This document shows, in pieces, positions 1 through 6,710 of a DNA stretch of 64,000 nucleotides. The stretch comes from Microbulbifer sp. THAF38 (GTDB taxonomy: Bacteria; Pseudomonadota; Gammaproteobacteria; Pseudomonadales; Cellvibrionaceae), in the NCBI RefSeq assembly GCF_009363535.1, contig NZ_CP045369.1, forward strand, positions 2,863,001 to 2,927,000, written 5' to 3'. The first letter of the stretch is position 1. Each line of letters begins with the position of its first letter. The position numbers and the translations under genes are program-made. Under the pieces are notes generated by a model that saw only the letters and a program-made list of their open reading frames with translations, was not told where the DNA came from and searched no databases.

Positions 1-78
1 ACCCGCGAAAATTGACAACCCAACTACAACGACAAGGATAAACAAGCTTGATAGAAATATATTTATTTTCTCATTCAC
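1..78 (-). CDS. Partial cassette gene, N-terminus of an exported or membrane protein
   Basis: Reading leftward from a GTG at 78, an open frame runs to the window edge (26 codons). It begins VNEKINIFLSS and continues into a run of Leu/Val/Ile/Phe, so it looks like a signal peptide or first membrane helix. An AAGG stretch lies just before the GTG. It follows an attC site in the same orientation as the other cassette genes, which supports it being the next cassette. The product cannot be named because the rest lies outside the window. Confidence 0.5.
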   Translation of the reverse strand, partial: MNEKINIFLSSLFILVVVVGLSIFAG

Positions 79-100
79 AATGAAACCTTGTCATTCGGAC

Positions 101-214
101 TCATAGCGCCTACAGCATAGACCGTAGCAAAATGTCGCTTTTGTTGCAAAGCAAGAAAAGTGACAGTTTGCGGAGGTCCAGCCCCAAGGGCGAACATGCC
201 TGTGCTGGTTATGT
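101..214 (-). repeat. attC site 0 (downstream of the 4-TM cassette gene)
   Basis: Integron recombination site of about 114 bp. On the minus strand it opens with the core ACATAAC (plus 208-214) and closes near 101-110 with a decayed partner core (GCTATGA instead of GTTATGA). The interior contains a GGCTGGACC-like arm typical of this array. Its first core also carries the stop codon of the preceding gene. The degenerate second core may lower recombination here. Confidence 0.65.
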
Positions 215-616
215 GTTTGCATCCTGAGTCAGCCTTAATGAATTTACTCTTCGAATCATTACTCCAATTAATGTAGCAATTGATATTTCTACAATTGTTA
301 TTGGGGCATCGATTATCCATGTTTTAGGGTAATAGATTGTTTCTAATAAAATTGCCAAAGTAGCAGTGCTAAATAACCAACAAATGACACAAGTAATAGT
401 ACAATGAAGAAACGTAAAATCTTCCCGTTTCTCAGCTAAAATACTCAATATTACGATAGATAAAAGACTAGATGCACCATAGCTTAGCAAAAAGAACTCC
501 TTGGATTCTCCATATTCTAAAGCAGAGATCCCCCAAGAATAGCTTATACAAGTTGAAAGTGTAGTAAGCGAAATAAATAGTAATATCGAAAATTTTAATA
601 TTCTAATCCAGTTCAA
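209..616 (-). CDS. Cassette-encoded small membrane protein, function unknown
   Basis: 135 residues with about four hydrophobic helices (roughly residues 7-27, 42-60, 70-92 and 103-121) and few charged residues between, so an inner-membrane protein. I recognise no family. The start is TTG at 616, chosen because AGAAGG lies 7 bases upstream. The stop codon TAA lies inside the attC core ACATAAC, and the last residues (DANT) are encoded by sequence adjoining that core. It sits between two attC sites in cassette orientation, so it is a captured cassette gene. Confidence 0.75.
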   Translation of the reverse strand: MNWIRILKFSILLFISLTTLSTCISYSWGISALEYGESKEFFLLSYGASSLLSIVILSILAEKREDFTFLHCTITCVICWLFSTATLAILLETIYYPKTWIIDAPITIVEISIATLIGVMIRRVNSLRLTQDANT

Positions 617-636
617 CTTGAGCCCTTCTTATTGGC

Positions 637-686
637 ACATAACGCCTCAATCAGCCGACGCGTCAGCGGTCGGATGCATTGATTTG
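637..686 (-). repeat. attC site 1, left part (interrupted by the group II intron)
   Basis: Plus-strand ACATAAC (637-643) is the outer core. CAATCA/TGATTTG and CCGAC/GTCGG form the arms of the folded site. The inner core is completed only after the intron: joining TTTG (683-686) to TTAGC (2604-2608) restores TTTGTTAGC, the expected inverse of GCTAACAA. Rejoined, the site is about 57 bp, a normal short attC. Confidence 0.85.
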
Positions 687-1259
687 GTACGCCCAGCATG
701 GGCGTGAACTAATGGGGTGAAAGTCCCCTGTAGGAGGATCACCATTTAATGGTTTCCATTAAATGCTAACTACTAGCGAATGGCAACTGCAATACCGCGA
801 GGTCTTGTGGGGAGGAAGCCGCTAGCAAAACTACGAGCTGACGGACAGAAACATCATATAAGGCTTAGCCTGGAGGCGAGGTAGCCAAGGATACCAAAGC
901 CATGTGGTCTAACGGGTAGAGTAAATGATGCAGTTGTGTAGTGAAAGTTCACGTTCTTATCTGGGGAGATCTGTTCAACCTGCTGCTGTAAAGCTGTCAG
1001 CGTGGCCGCTGACTCATAAGTAGGCCCAGCCCGTTAGCCACCATCGCGGGGGTAAACAAAATTGGTGGAACACAGCGGCGCCTCGGCCAGTAATGGCCAA
1101 GGTGATTGAACAGAAGTCAGCCGACGGCATAGTAGCCTAATACCAAGATTAATACCTTGGATACGGTGAAGGCCTGAACCCAAAATCCACGAGTTAAAAG
1201 ACAGGGCTAGCCTGCCGATATGTTGCCAGCCGGATATAAAATTGACGTAGCGCACTGCC

Positions 1260-2531
1260 ATGACACTCAACTCAAATGAAAATCTGCTTGAAACCATCCT
1301 CAGCAAAGAAAATCTTAATGCTGCATGGAAACACGTGCGAAGCAACAAAGGTGCCGCAGGCATTGACGAGATTACTGTCGATAATTTTATGCAGCACTTC
1401 AAGGCAGTTGGCGACGACCTCATCGAGACTATTCGACAGGGTCATTACCAGCCGCTTCCCGTCAGGCGCGTCTACATTCGCAAGCCAGATGGCGGCCAGC
1501 GTGGTCTCGGGATACCTACGATCTTTGATCGTGTTATACAGCAGGCTATCGCCCAAATCATCGGTCCCAGTTTCGATAAAACCTTTTCGGAGTTCAGCTA
1601 TGGGTTCCGCCCAAAGCGATCACAGCATCATGCGGTGAAAAAGCTACAGAAGTATATCGAAGGCGGGAAGCGGATAGCCGTAGATGTCGATTTATCTAAG
1701 TTCTTCGACCGGGTCAACCATGACTTCCTCATGAGTTTACTTGGCCAAAGAATCAGCGATAAGCGTTTACTCAAGTTGATCGCAAGTTACTTGCGTGTAG
1801 GAAGTGTAGAAGATGGATGCTGGAAAGCCTGTCATGAGGGGGTGCCACAAGGGGGCCCTTTATCGCCGCTGCTCTCCAATATTGTACTCGACCTGCTCGA
1901 CAAAGAGCTGGAAAAACGCCAGCACGATTTTGTCCGCTATGCGGATGATTTTGTGATTGTCGTTTCCTCTAAACGTGCCGGCGAACGGCTTATGGCGAGC
2001 ATTAAACGCTTTGTTGAGCGCAAGCTTAAACTCAAAGTTAACGATGCTAAAAGCCAAGTAGCCCCCGTTAGTCGTTGTAAGTTTCTGGGTTTTTCTTTTC
2101 GTGGAGCAAAGCTTGTCTGGCATGATAAGTCACTGCGCCAATTTAAATACCACGTCCGTCAGATTACAGGACGGTCCCGTGGCATTTCGATGGAAAAGAA
2201 ACTGAAGGAACTTACCGTATACCTCCGTGGCTGGATCAACTATTTTGGAATAGCGCAAGGCTATCAAAAATGTATTGATCTAGACTGCTGGATACGGCGG
2301 CGATTAAGAATGAGCTATTGGAAGAATTGGCGCAGAGTGAGAACGAAAGTTCGAAATTTACTGCGTATGGGTGTGAGTGAATCGCTGGCAGTTACCTGCG
2401 GCTCGACCGGTAAAAGTTACTGGCGAAGCGCAAAAACTGAGGGTATTCATATTGCGCTCAATAATGAGTTCTTCGAAGAGATGGGGTTGATTTCATTGCG
2501 AGATCGTTGGGTAGAGATTCATTACGGATAG
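1260..2531 (+). CDS. Group IIC intron reverse transcriptase/maturase
   Basis: 423 residues. The RT domain (about 25-290) shows RT-0/1 blocks around NKGAAGIDEITVD, the block GLGIPTIFDRVIQQA, SYGFRPKRS, the metal-binding block VDVDLSKFFDRVNHD, GVPQGGPLSPLLSN, and the catalytic YADD in FVRYADDFVI. The maturase/X domain follows with the GIIM-family signature LRGWINYFGIA (about 320-330). No HNH endonuclease domain is present, as in other class C introns. It needs the intron RNA for splicing and reverse splicing into attC. The start ATG at 1260 matches the family length. Confidence 0.95.
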   Translation: MTLNSNENLLETILSKENLNAAWKHVRSNKGAAGIDEITVDNFMQHFKAVGDDLIETIRQGHYQPLPVRRVYIRKPDGGQRGLGIPTIFDRVIQQAIAQIIGPSFDKTFSEFSYGFRPKRSQHHAVKKLQKYIEGGKRIAVDVDLSKFFDRVNHDFLMSLLGQRISDKRLLKLIASYLRVGSVEDGCWKACHEGVPQGGPLSPLLSNIVLDLLDKELEKRQHDFVRYADDFVIVVSSKRAGERLMASIKRFVERKLKLKVNDAKSQVAPVSRCKFLGFSFRGAKLVWHDKSLRQFKYHVRQITGRSRGISMEKKLKELTVYLRGWINYFGIAQGYQKCIDLDCWIRRRLRMSYWKNWRRVRTKVRNLLRMGVSESLAVTCGSTGKSYWRSAKTEGIHIALNNEFFEEMGLISLRDRWVEIHYG

Positions 2532-2533
2532 GG

Positions 2534-2603
2534 AACCGCCCATTGCGGACCCGCACGATGGGTGGTGTGGGGGCCGGTAGCTAGAAACTACCGGCTACCC
2601 GAT
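2534..2603 (+). ncRNA. Group II intron domains V and VI
   Basis: Domain V: ACCGCCCAT (2535-2543) pairs with ATGGGTGGT (2558-2566) around a central bulge and tetraloop region. Domain VI: GCCGGTAG (2573-2580) pairs with CTACCGGC (2588-2595), and the 3' tail is TACCCGAT. These follow the RT stop directly, as expected for a splicing-competent intron. Confidence 0.85.
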
Positions 2604-3409
2604 TTAGCATTTAATTTAGGTGGTAAAACCTCGAATCCAAACTTTACTACATCATCAACCTTCCCAAGTCCAACCTCTGATGTTGCATGAAATTCTCTCG
2701 GGCTTCTAATAGCTATTGTAATCCAAAGCTTCTCGCCAACATGGCTATTTTCTATCGTCAAATCAAAATCACCACTATTTTTCCATTCAAATACATAAGG
2801 GAATGCCCCAGGCAATACAGCATATTCCAATGTATCACCAACAGGATCAGTTGCAGCTACATTAAATTGGATTTGATCACCCGGCCTTAAAATGCAGTTT
2901 GTATTAAATGTATTACGCTCTCCAATAGTCCAAGTATTTCCTAAACTATCTTGAATGCTTTCAATCCTAGGGTAATATGATTCGCCTGTTTCCATTTTAC
3001 TAAAGTACTCTGTAATTTCTGCTCGAATTTTTCCACTAATGCCAATAGCCAGGTGCTTTTGATATGGGAGTAAGTTTCTCCTGTGAGCATCTGGATTTCG
3101 AAGTTCCTCTAATATATCGAGAAGAACCTCAATTTCTTTCCACCTTCCAAATACTTCCGAAAAACCCTTATCCCAGCATTTTTTAAGAATTGTTTTTAAA
3201 TCATAAAAATCAGCATAATAAATTATTCGTGGATCACTATATCCAAATTTCTTTTCGTCAATTTCTTTTCGGTCTTTCCACTGGGTTATTCGTTTTTCTG
3301 ACACCCCACATGAGTCATGCCAGTTATTTCCGCTTTGTTTGAGTAAAATGAAATTTATCAAATCCCTAAGTGAGTTTTCTGCACGCTTAAGTGAATCAGA
3401 AATATCCAT
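2588..3409 (-). CDS. Cassette gene: Swt1-like HEPN-domain protein, 3' end altered by the intron
   Basis: About 273 residues from ATG 3409 (AGGA 7 bases upstream). A TTG at 3436 inside the attC core would give 282. The N-terminal half (about 1-150) is helical, with RNPDAHRR near residue 112, an R-x4-H motif typical of HEPN RNase domains such as the Swt1-like family. The C-terminal half (about 160-265) looks beta-rich. HEPN proteins often act in toxin or defence systems, so an RNA-cleaving role is plausible but unproven. The final residues AKSGSR and the stop are read from inside the group II intron. Without the intron the frame would continue through the attC for about 16 residues. Confidence 0.75.
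   Translation of the reverse strand: MDISDSLKRAENSLRDLINFILLKQSGNNWHDSCGVSEKRITQWKDRKEIDEKKFGYSDPRIIYYADFYDLKTILKKCWDKGFSEVFGRWKEIEVLLDILEELRNPDAHRRNLLPYQKHLAIGISGKIRAEITEYFSKMETGESYYPRIESIQDSLGNTWTIGERNTFNTNCILRPGDQIQFNVAATDPVGDTLEYAVLPGAFPYVFEWKNSGDFDLTIENSHVGEKLWITIAIRSPREFHATSEVGLGKVDDVVKFGFEVLPPKLNAKSGSR
2604..2610 (-). repeat. attC site 1, right part (inner core after the intron)
   Basis: TTAGCAT completes the inner attC core interrupted by the intron (see 637-686). On the minus strand, ATGCTAA is where cassette DNA passes into the intron end. Confidence 0.8.
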
Positions 3410-3423
3410 TATAGATCCTGTAT

Positions 3424-3496
3424 TTCTAACGCCCAAAGCAGCGGCGCGCGTTAGCGCGTCCAGCCCGAAGGGCGGTGCTGCCTTTGTTTGTTAGTA
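3424..3496 (-). repeat. attC site 2
   Basis: 73 bp. Cores are plus TTCTAAC (3424-3430) and GTTAGTA (3490-3496). Inner arms AAAGCAGCGGC and GCTGCCTTT pair imperfectly. A textbook attC with minus-strand cassette polarity. Confidence 0.9.
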
Positions 3497-3498
3497 CT

Positions 3499-4083
3499 TT
3501 AGGCTGGTATCGGTTCATGATTATTGTCCAAACCAATAGGAGGTTTAACTCTTTCGACCCAATCTGGATGTTCTAAATCAGGATCAACCGGTACTGTGCA
3601 CGCTTCGTTAAAATCCTGTTCAGTGCTTTGTAACACCAGGCCTTCAAAACCTTGAGCGTCTTGCGAACTAAAATAAGACCTAAACTCGTTAGGAACGTGG
3701 AGTACAGTAATTTGAAAATATCCCTGCTTTTCAGAAACGGCAATTACTTTATAAACCTCATTCATTCCTACAACTGAATGAGCAAAGCTTGGATTGGGAC
3801 TCAACACGCTTAAATCTTTTGGTGTGGACGTTACGATTAGAAACCTTACATTTCCATTGATACCGCCAAATTTCGCCGTCGCATCACATGCAGTATGCTC
3901 CTTAAAGAACATACCTACTTGAAATTTCGACAGTTGATCTTTCGAAAGATTAGTGTCCCGATAAATGAATTTTGAGCCAGCAAGCAGCTGTTTTAGGCGT
4001 ACCCCACCATCTTTATATGGATCATATTGCTCCACCAGAGGTTCAACATTTTCCTTCACGTTTTTATTTTTTTCTTTAGCCAA
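3499..4083 (-). CDS. Cassette gene, hypothetical soluble protein
   Basis: 194 residues, rich in charged residues at the N-terminus (KEKNKNVKEN). No signal peptide, membrane helix or catalytic motif is recognised. The only in-frame start that keeps the whole frame is TTG at 4083, without a clear ribosome site, so the true start may be internal. It lies between two attC sites, with its stop 2 bases past the core of attC 2. Function unknown. Confidence 0.7.
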   Translation of the reverse strand: MAKEKNKNVKENVEPLVEQYDPYKDGGVRLKQLLAGSKFIYRDTNLSKDQLSKFQVGMFFKEHTACDATAKFGGINGNVRFLIVTSTPKDLSVLSPNPSFAHSVVGMNEVYKVIAVSEKQGYFQITVLHVPNEFRSYFSSQDAQGFEGLVLQSTEQDFNEACTVPVDPDLEHPDWVERVKPPIGLDNNHEPIPA

Positions 4084-4107
4084 TTAAACATGATATTTCC
4101 AATATAG

Positions 4108-4217
4108 TACTAATACTGCGTCCAGCCGCGCCAAGTTGGACGGCTTTTGTGGTATAAGGGCAGCGTACCACAAAAGACACACAGCCTTGGATGTCGTGAT
4201 GCAACGTCTTGTTACAC
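4108..4217 (-). repeat. attC site 3 (long, partly degenerate)
   Basis: About 110 bp. The inner core GTTACAC (4211-4217) is clear. The outer core near 4108-4114 (TACTAAT) is degenerate. The interior has matching arms around TTTTGTGGTA and TACCACAAAA (about 4145-4180), as in long VCR-like attC sites. Confidence 0.65.
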
Positions 4218-4219
4218 AT

Positions 4220-4684
4220 TTACCAACCATTACTGACAAAATTGATAAAACCAACATAAAGTAACCATACCCCCCCAAAAAAAACAGCTACCAACTCAAC
4301 TTTAAAATTTGTAGGGTGTTTCTCTTTAGGCATTAACTTATTATTTACATGAAAAAAAATCCCGGTATTAATCATACTTCTACATAGATTAAGTAAAGAA
4401 GAACCTAAAATAATTGGCCAAACAACCCCCATACTGTTTTCACCTGCGATCAAAAAGTATATGGAATAGCCAAAAAATAGAGCAATACAAAAATTTGCAA
4501 ATGGCCGAAATTCAGCAATTCTATGTATTATATCTTGCTCTTCCTGCTCTCTCTCTTCTCTTTCAATAATTATTTCTTCTTTGATACTCTCATATTTGTG
4601 ATAAGCGACGCCACATGAGGGGCATTGCCACTCCGGCACCCTTTCATAAGGGTTTCTTTGATATTGACATTTAGGACAGATCAT
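4220..4684 (-). CDS. Cassette gene: zinc-ribbon plus membrane-helix protein
   Basis: 154 residues. The N-terminus has two CxxC pairs, CPKC and CPSC, about 17 residues apart, forming a zinc ribbon (residues 3-25). A charged Glu/Arg-rich linker follows (about 33-50), then about three hydrophobic helices (about 60-80, 86-105, 130-150). The layout suggests a membrane protein with a cytoplasmic metal-binding head. I recognise no named family. It is flanked by attC sites 3 and 4 in cassette orientation. Confidence 0.75.
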   Translation of the reverse strand: MICPKCQYQRNPYERVPEWQCPSCGVAYHKYESIKEEIIIEREEREQEEQDIIHRIAEFRPFANFCIALFFGYSIYFLIAGENSMGVVWPIILGSSLLNLCRSMINTGIFFHVNNKLMPKEKHPTNFKVELVAVFFGGVWLLYVGFINFVSNGW

Positions 4685-4690
4685 AATTAG

Positions 4691-4793
4691 GTATAACGCC
4701 GCGCTTACCGGCGTAGTAAAATTGGTGGCTTTTTTGCGCCTTATGTAAAAAAGACGGCAGTTTTACGGAGTCCGCTACAGCGCCTTGTTAAGG
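4691..4793 (-). repeat. attC site 4
   Basis: 103 bp with cores GTATAAC (4691-4697) and GTTAAGG (4787-4793). Outer arms GCCGCGC and GCGC, and internal AAAATTG/TTTTAC blocks, resemble VCR-type sites. The stop TAA of the following gene is in the inner core. Confidence 0.88.
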
Positions 4794-5210
4794 CTGGGCT
4801 TCCGCTTTGGCAATTGCTTTATCTATACTGCGATTAATGAAGTAACTAATTACAACAGGCAAGACCATTACAACACCAACTATATCAGAGACAACCCCTG
4901 GAATTACAATTAGAGCAAAAGCAACACCATAACGAACCACAAAGAAAAAAGGTCTCAACTTTTCAAGTTGTTCTGCTGATAGCGAATATTCTTCACCCGC
5001 AAATTGCTTTTTAAATTTCTTACCTATCTTTTTGGATGCATTCATCGACCGCTTGAATTCAGGGTATTGCATATATAGAAACACGCCACCGATGGCAGTA
5101 GTAACTATATAAAGTCCTATCAAAGCATAAAGGCCAAGTATTGAATGCAGTTGACCTATGACTGCAACTTCACTTACCCCAAGAATTATCAGAAAAATTA
5201 ACCACTTCAT
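4788..5210 (-). CDS. Cassette gene: FxsA-like inner-membrane protein
   Basis: 140 residues. Two N-terminal helices (about 2-20 and 25-48), a charged middle (FKRSMNASKKIGKKFKKQF), then a hydrophobic segment with VIPGVVSDIVGVVMVLP (about 103-119). This matches the FxsA pattern of a P-G-x-x-(S/T)-D-x-x-G motif before a last helix. FxsA of E. coli alleviates phage T7 exclusion by the F plasmid, so a phage-related cassette is conceivable but only by family. The stop overlaps the attC 4 core. Confidence 0.7.
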   Translation of the reverse strand: MKWLIFLIILGVSEVAVIGQLHSILGLYALIGLYIVTTAIGGVFLYMQYPEFKRSMNASKKIGKKFKKQFAGEEYSLSAEQLEKLRPFFFVVRYGVAFALIVIPGVVSDIVGVVMVLPVVISYFINRSIDKAIAKAEAQP

Positions 5211-5223
5211 ACGATTCTGGATG

Positions 5224-5341
5224 CCTTAACGCCGCGCTCAGCCGCGGACAATTTTGGGCGCTTTATGCGCGATAATGGGAGCGCAGCGACCGCGCAAAAA
5301 GCGCACAAAGTTGTCCGTCGGCCTGCAGCGCTTTGTTAGAG
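5224..5341 (-). repeat. attC site 5
   Basis: 118 bp. Cores CCTTAAC (5224-5230) and GTTAGAG (5335-5341). Long arms (GCCGCGCTCAGCCGCGGACAA against TTGTCCGTCGGCC, and GGGCGCTTTATGCGC) make a large folded site. Confidence 0.9.
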
Positions 5342-5908
5342 ATTTAGCTTGATCCGCCTGGCAATACCTTTAGGTAAAGTCACCTCAATGCGCTCTTGGT
5401 GATCCCAAAATAACCTAAATTCATCTTGCCACTCATCTTCCGTTGATTTAAGAAAATGATTGCGATTATAAGATGCAGTGTACTCACAACACTTCGCAAT
5501 ACTTACCTTCCCCAGCTGATCATCAATGACCTTCTTTAAGACATCAACATCCAATATTTTTACGCATGCTTTCTTATTGAGTTTCTTAGCTATTTCCTTG
5601 CTCTTTCTATTACATAGGGAAAGGATGACTCCATCCTCATGATATTTAGATGCCCTTACATTTTCAGCTATAGTTCTTCCATTCTCTACTATTTTTCCTA
5701 TTTTAAGATCCCTAACTCCATCAACCTTTATGAGATGTCCGAATGATTCTAAATCATGTGTAGACTCATAAATGAGGTTTTCATCCGGCGTATAGATACC
5801 TTCCCTATCCATTTTTTTGTAGGCGCTGGCAGGATTCAGTGGAATTTTCCCTCCACTTACCCAAGCGCTCGCCCATTCTGGGTGAGTCAAATACAGATAT
5901 TTATACAT
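5336..5908 (-). CDS. Cassette gene, hypothetical protein
   Basis: 190 residues, soluble, with a mixed alpha/beta look. The N-terminus has a conserved-looking segment around HPEWASAWVSGGKIPLNP. No enzyme motif is recognised. ATG at 5908. The stop TAA is part of the attC 5 core. It belongs to the cassette array by position and orientation. Confidence 0.72.
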   Translation of the reverse strand: MYKYLYLTHPEWASAWVSGGKIPLNPASAYKKMDREGIYTPDENLIYESTHDLESFGHLIKVDGVRDLKIGKIVENGRTIAENVRASKYHEDGVILSLCNRKSKEIAKKLNKKACVKILDVDVLKKVIDDQLGKVSIAKCCEYTASYNRNHFLKSTEDEWQDEFRLFWDHQERIEVTLPKGIARRIKLNL

Positions 5909-5915
5909 CCTTGAT

Positions 5916-5993
5916 CTCTAACGCTTGCAGCAAAGGCCGACCGTCAGGGAGGTCCAGCCCGCTTGCGGGCGATTTTGCCTGCACTGGTTATGT
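5916..5993 (-). repeat. attC site 6
   Basis: 78 bp. Cores CTCTAAC (5916-5922) and GTTATGT (5987-5993). The core-proximal arm (GAACACATAACCAGTGCAGGC on the minus strand) is close to that of attC 0, so the two cassettes share an attC subtype. Confidence 0.9.
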
Positions 5994-6317
5994 GTTCGCA
6001 TTACCTGCCCATGACTGAGGGTCTACTAATTTGACCTCTACACTAATCTCTTCAAACTCTGGAGAGTAGTCTTCAATGTGGATAAAGTGAGTAGAAATTT
6101 TATTACCTGACTCATCTTGAAGGGTTAACTCTAAATCATCTCTTTTCTGATGATATTCATCATATTGCTCGTTGGCGAACAGTTTAAAAACATTTTTTAC
6201 TTTTTGATAATCAGGTTCTTGCGTAAAAATTCCATGAACCATGCCCATACTTAAATCAACATGTTCCAGTCTCGATTGACCTAAGCATAGGTCTTTTGAA
6301 AGCATGTAGTAATTCAT
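5988..6317 (-). CDS. Cassette gene, small acidic hypothetical protein
   Basis: 109 residues, acidic, no membrane segment, beta-rich C-terminal half (ELTLQDESGNK, FEEISVEVKLV). No family recognised. The last four residues, NANT, come from the attC-adjacent sequence, and the stop is in the core, as in the gene at 209-616. ATG at 6317. Confidence 0.72.
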   Translation of the reverse strand: MNYYMLSKDLCLGQSRLEHVDLSMGMVHGIFTQEPDYQKVKNVFKLFANEQYDEYHQKRDDLELTLQDESGNKISTHFIHIEDYSPEFEEISVEVKLVDPQSWAGNANT

Positions 6318-6323
6318 GTATTC

Positions 6324-6397
6324 ACATAACGCCTAAAGCAGCGGCGAGCGTAGCGAGTCCAGCCACGAAGTGGCGTTGCTGGCTTTACTTGTTAGGC
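6324..6397 (-). repeat. attC site 7
   Basis: 74 bp. Cores ACATAAC (6324-6330) and GTTAGGC (6391-6397). Arms AAAGCAGCGGCGAGCG and GTTGCTGGCTTTA pair in the usual way. A canonical attC. Confidence 0.92.
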
Positions 6398-6402
6398 TTT
6401 TT

Positions 6403-6687
6403 TTACATAGTTGCATCGTGAACCTCAATACCTAGAGCAATTGAAAGCTTTGCACATAATTGCGTAAGCCAGCCGACCCAAAGATCATCATTAACATTAC
6501 CGGAAAAGAGAAGGCCACTTGGTTCGAATGATACGGAAATGTATCTTTCATCCTCTTCTGTGCCATACCAATACGGAAAATCTTTCCCTTCGATCCAGCC
6601 GTCCATACATTTATATACTTCGGATATTTTTTCCCATCCTTCATCAGAAAGATTTTGAGGGATGTTCAAAGTAATAGATTGATCCAT
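6403..6687 (-). CDS. Cassette gene, small acidic hypothetical protein
   Basis: 94 residues, acidic and aromatic-rich (PYWYGTEEDERYISVSF), no signal or membrane segment. The size and charge resemble small immunity-type proteins, but no family is recognised. ATG at 6687, stop 6 bases past the core of attC 7. It is the right-most cassette gene still intact. Confidence 0.7.
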   Translation of the reverse strand: MDQSITLNIPQNLSDEGWEKISEVYKCMDGWIEGKDFPYWYGTEEDERYISVSFEPSGLLFSGNVNDDLWVGWLTQLCAKLSIALGIEVHDATM

Positions 6688-6701
6688 ATTCCTACCTTAG
6701 G

Positions 6702-6708
6702 GCCTAAC
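6702..6708 (-). repeat. Truncated attC (outer core only) at the right edge of the array
   Basis: GCCTAAC (minus GTTAGGC) at the expected position upstream of the last cassette gene. No matching inner core follows. Sequence from about 6711 belongs to the IS91-like end (palindrome CCTGCACTGCAGG at 6719-6731), so the remainder of this attC was displaced. Confidence 0.6.
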
Positions 6709-6710
6709 GC

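Larger units (their letters stand above)
687..2603 (+). mobile_element. Group IIC (attC-type) intron, apparently complete
   Basis: The element begins with GTACGCCCAGCATGGGCG, typical of the 5' end of group IIC introns, followed by the GGGGTGAAAGTCCCC hairpin (about 715-730). It encodes a reverse transcriptase with maturase domain and no endonuclease domain. It ends with domain V (2534-2568) and domain VI (2571-2603), finishing CCCGAT. Removing 687-2603 restores an intact attC core. The RT runs opposite to the cassette genes, as known for IIC-attC introns that target the folded bottom strand of attC. Ends are inferred from core restoration and could be off by 1-2 bases. Confidence 0.88.

Noticed and set aside
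637..6708. Considered as a CRISPR-like repeat array
   Set aside because: The repeats are 57-118 bp, separated by different genes, and carry attC cores, not short direct repeats with spacers.
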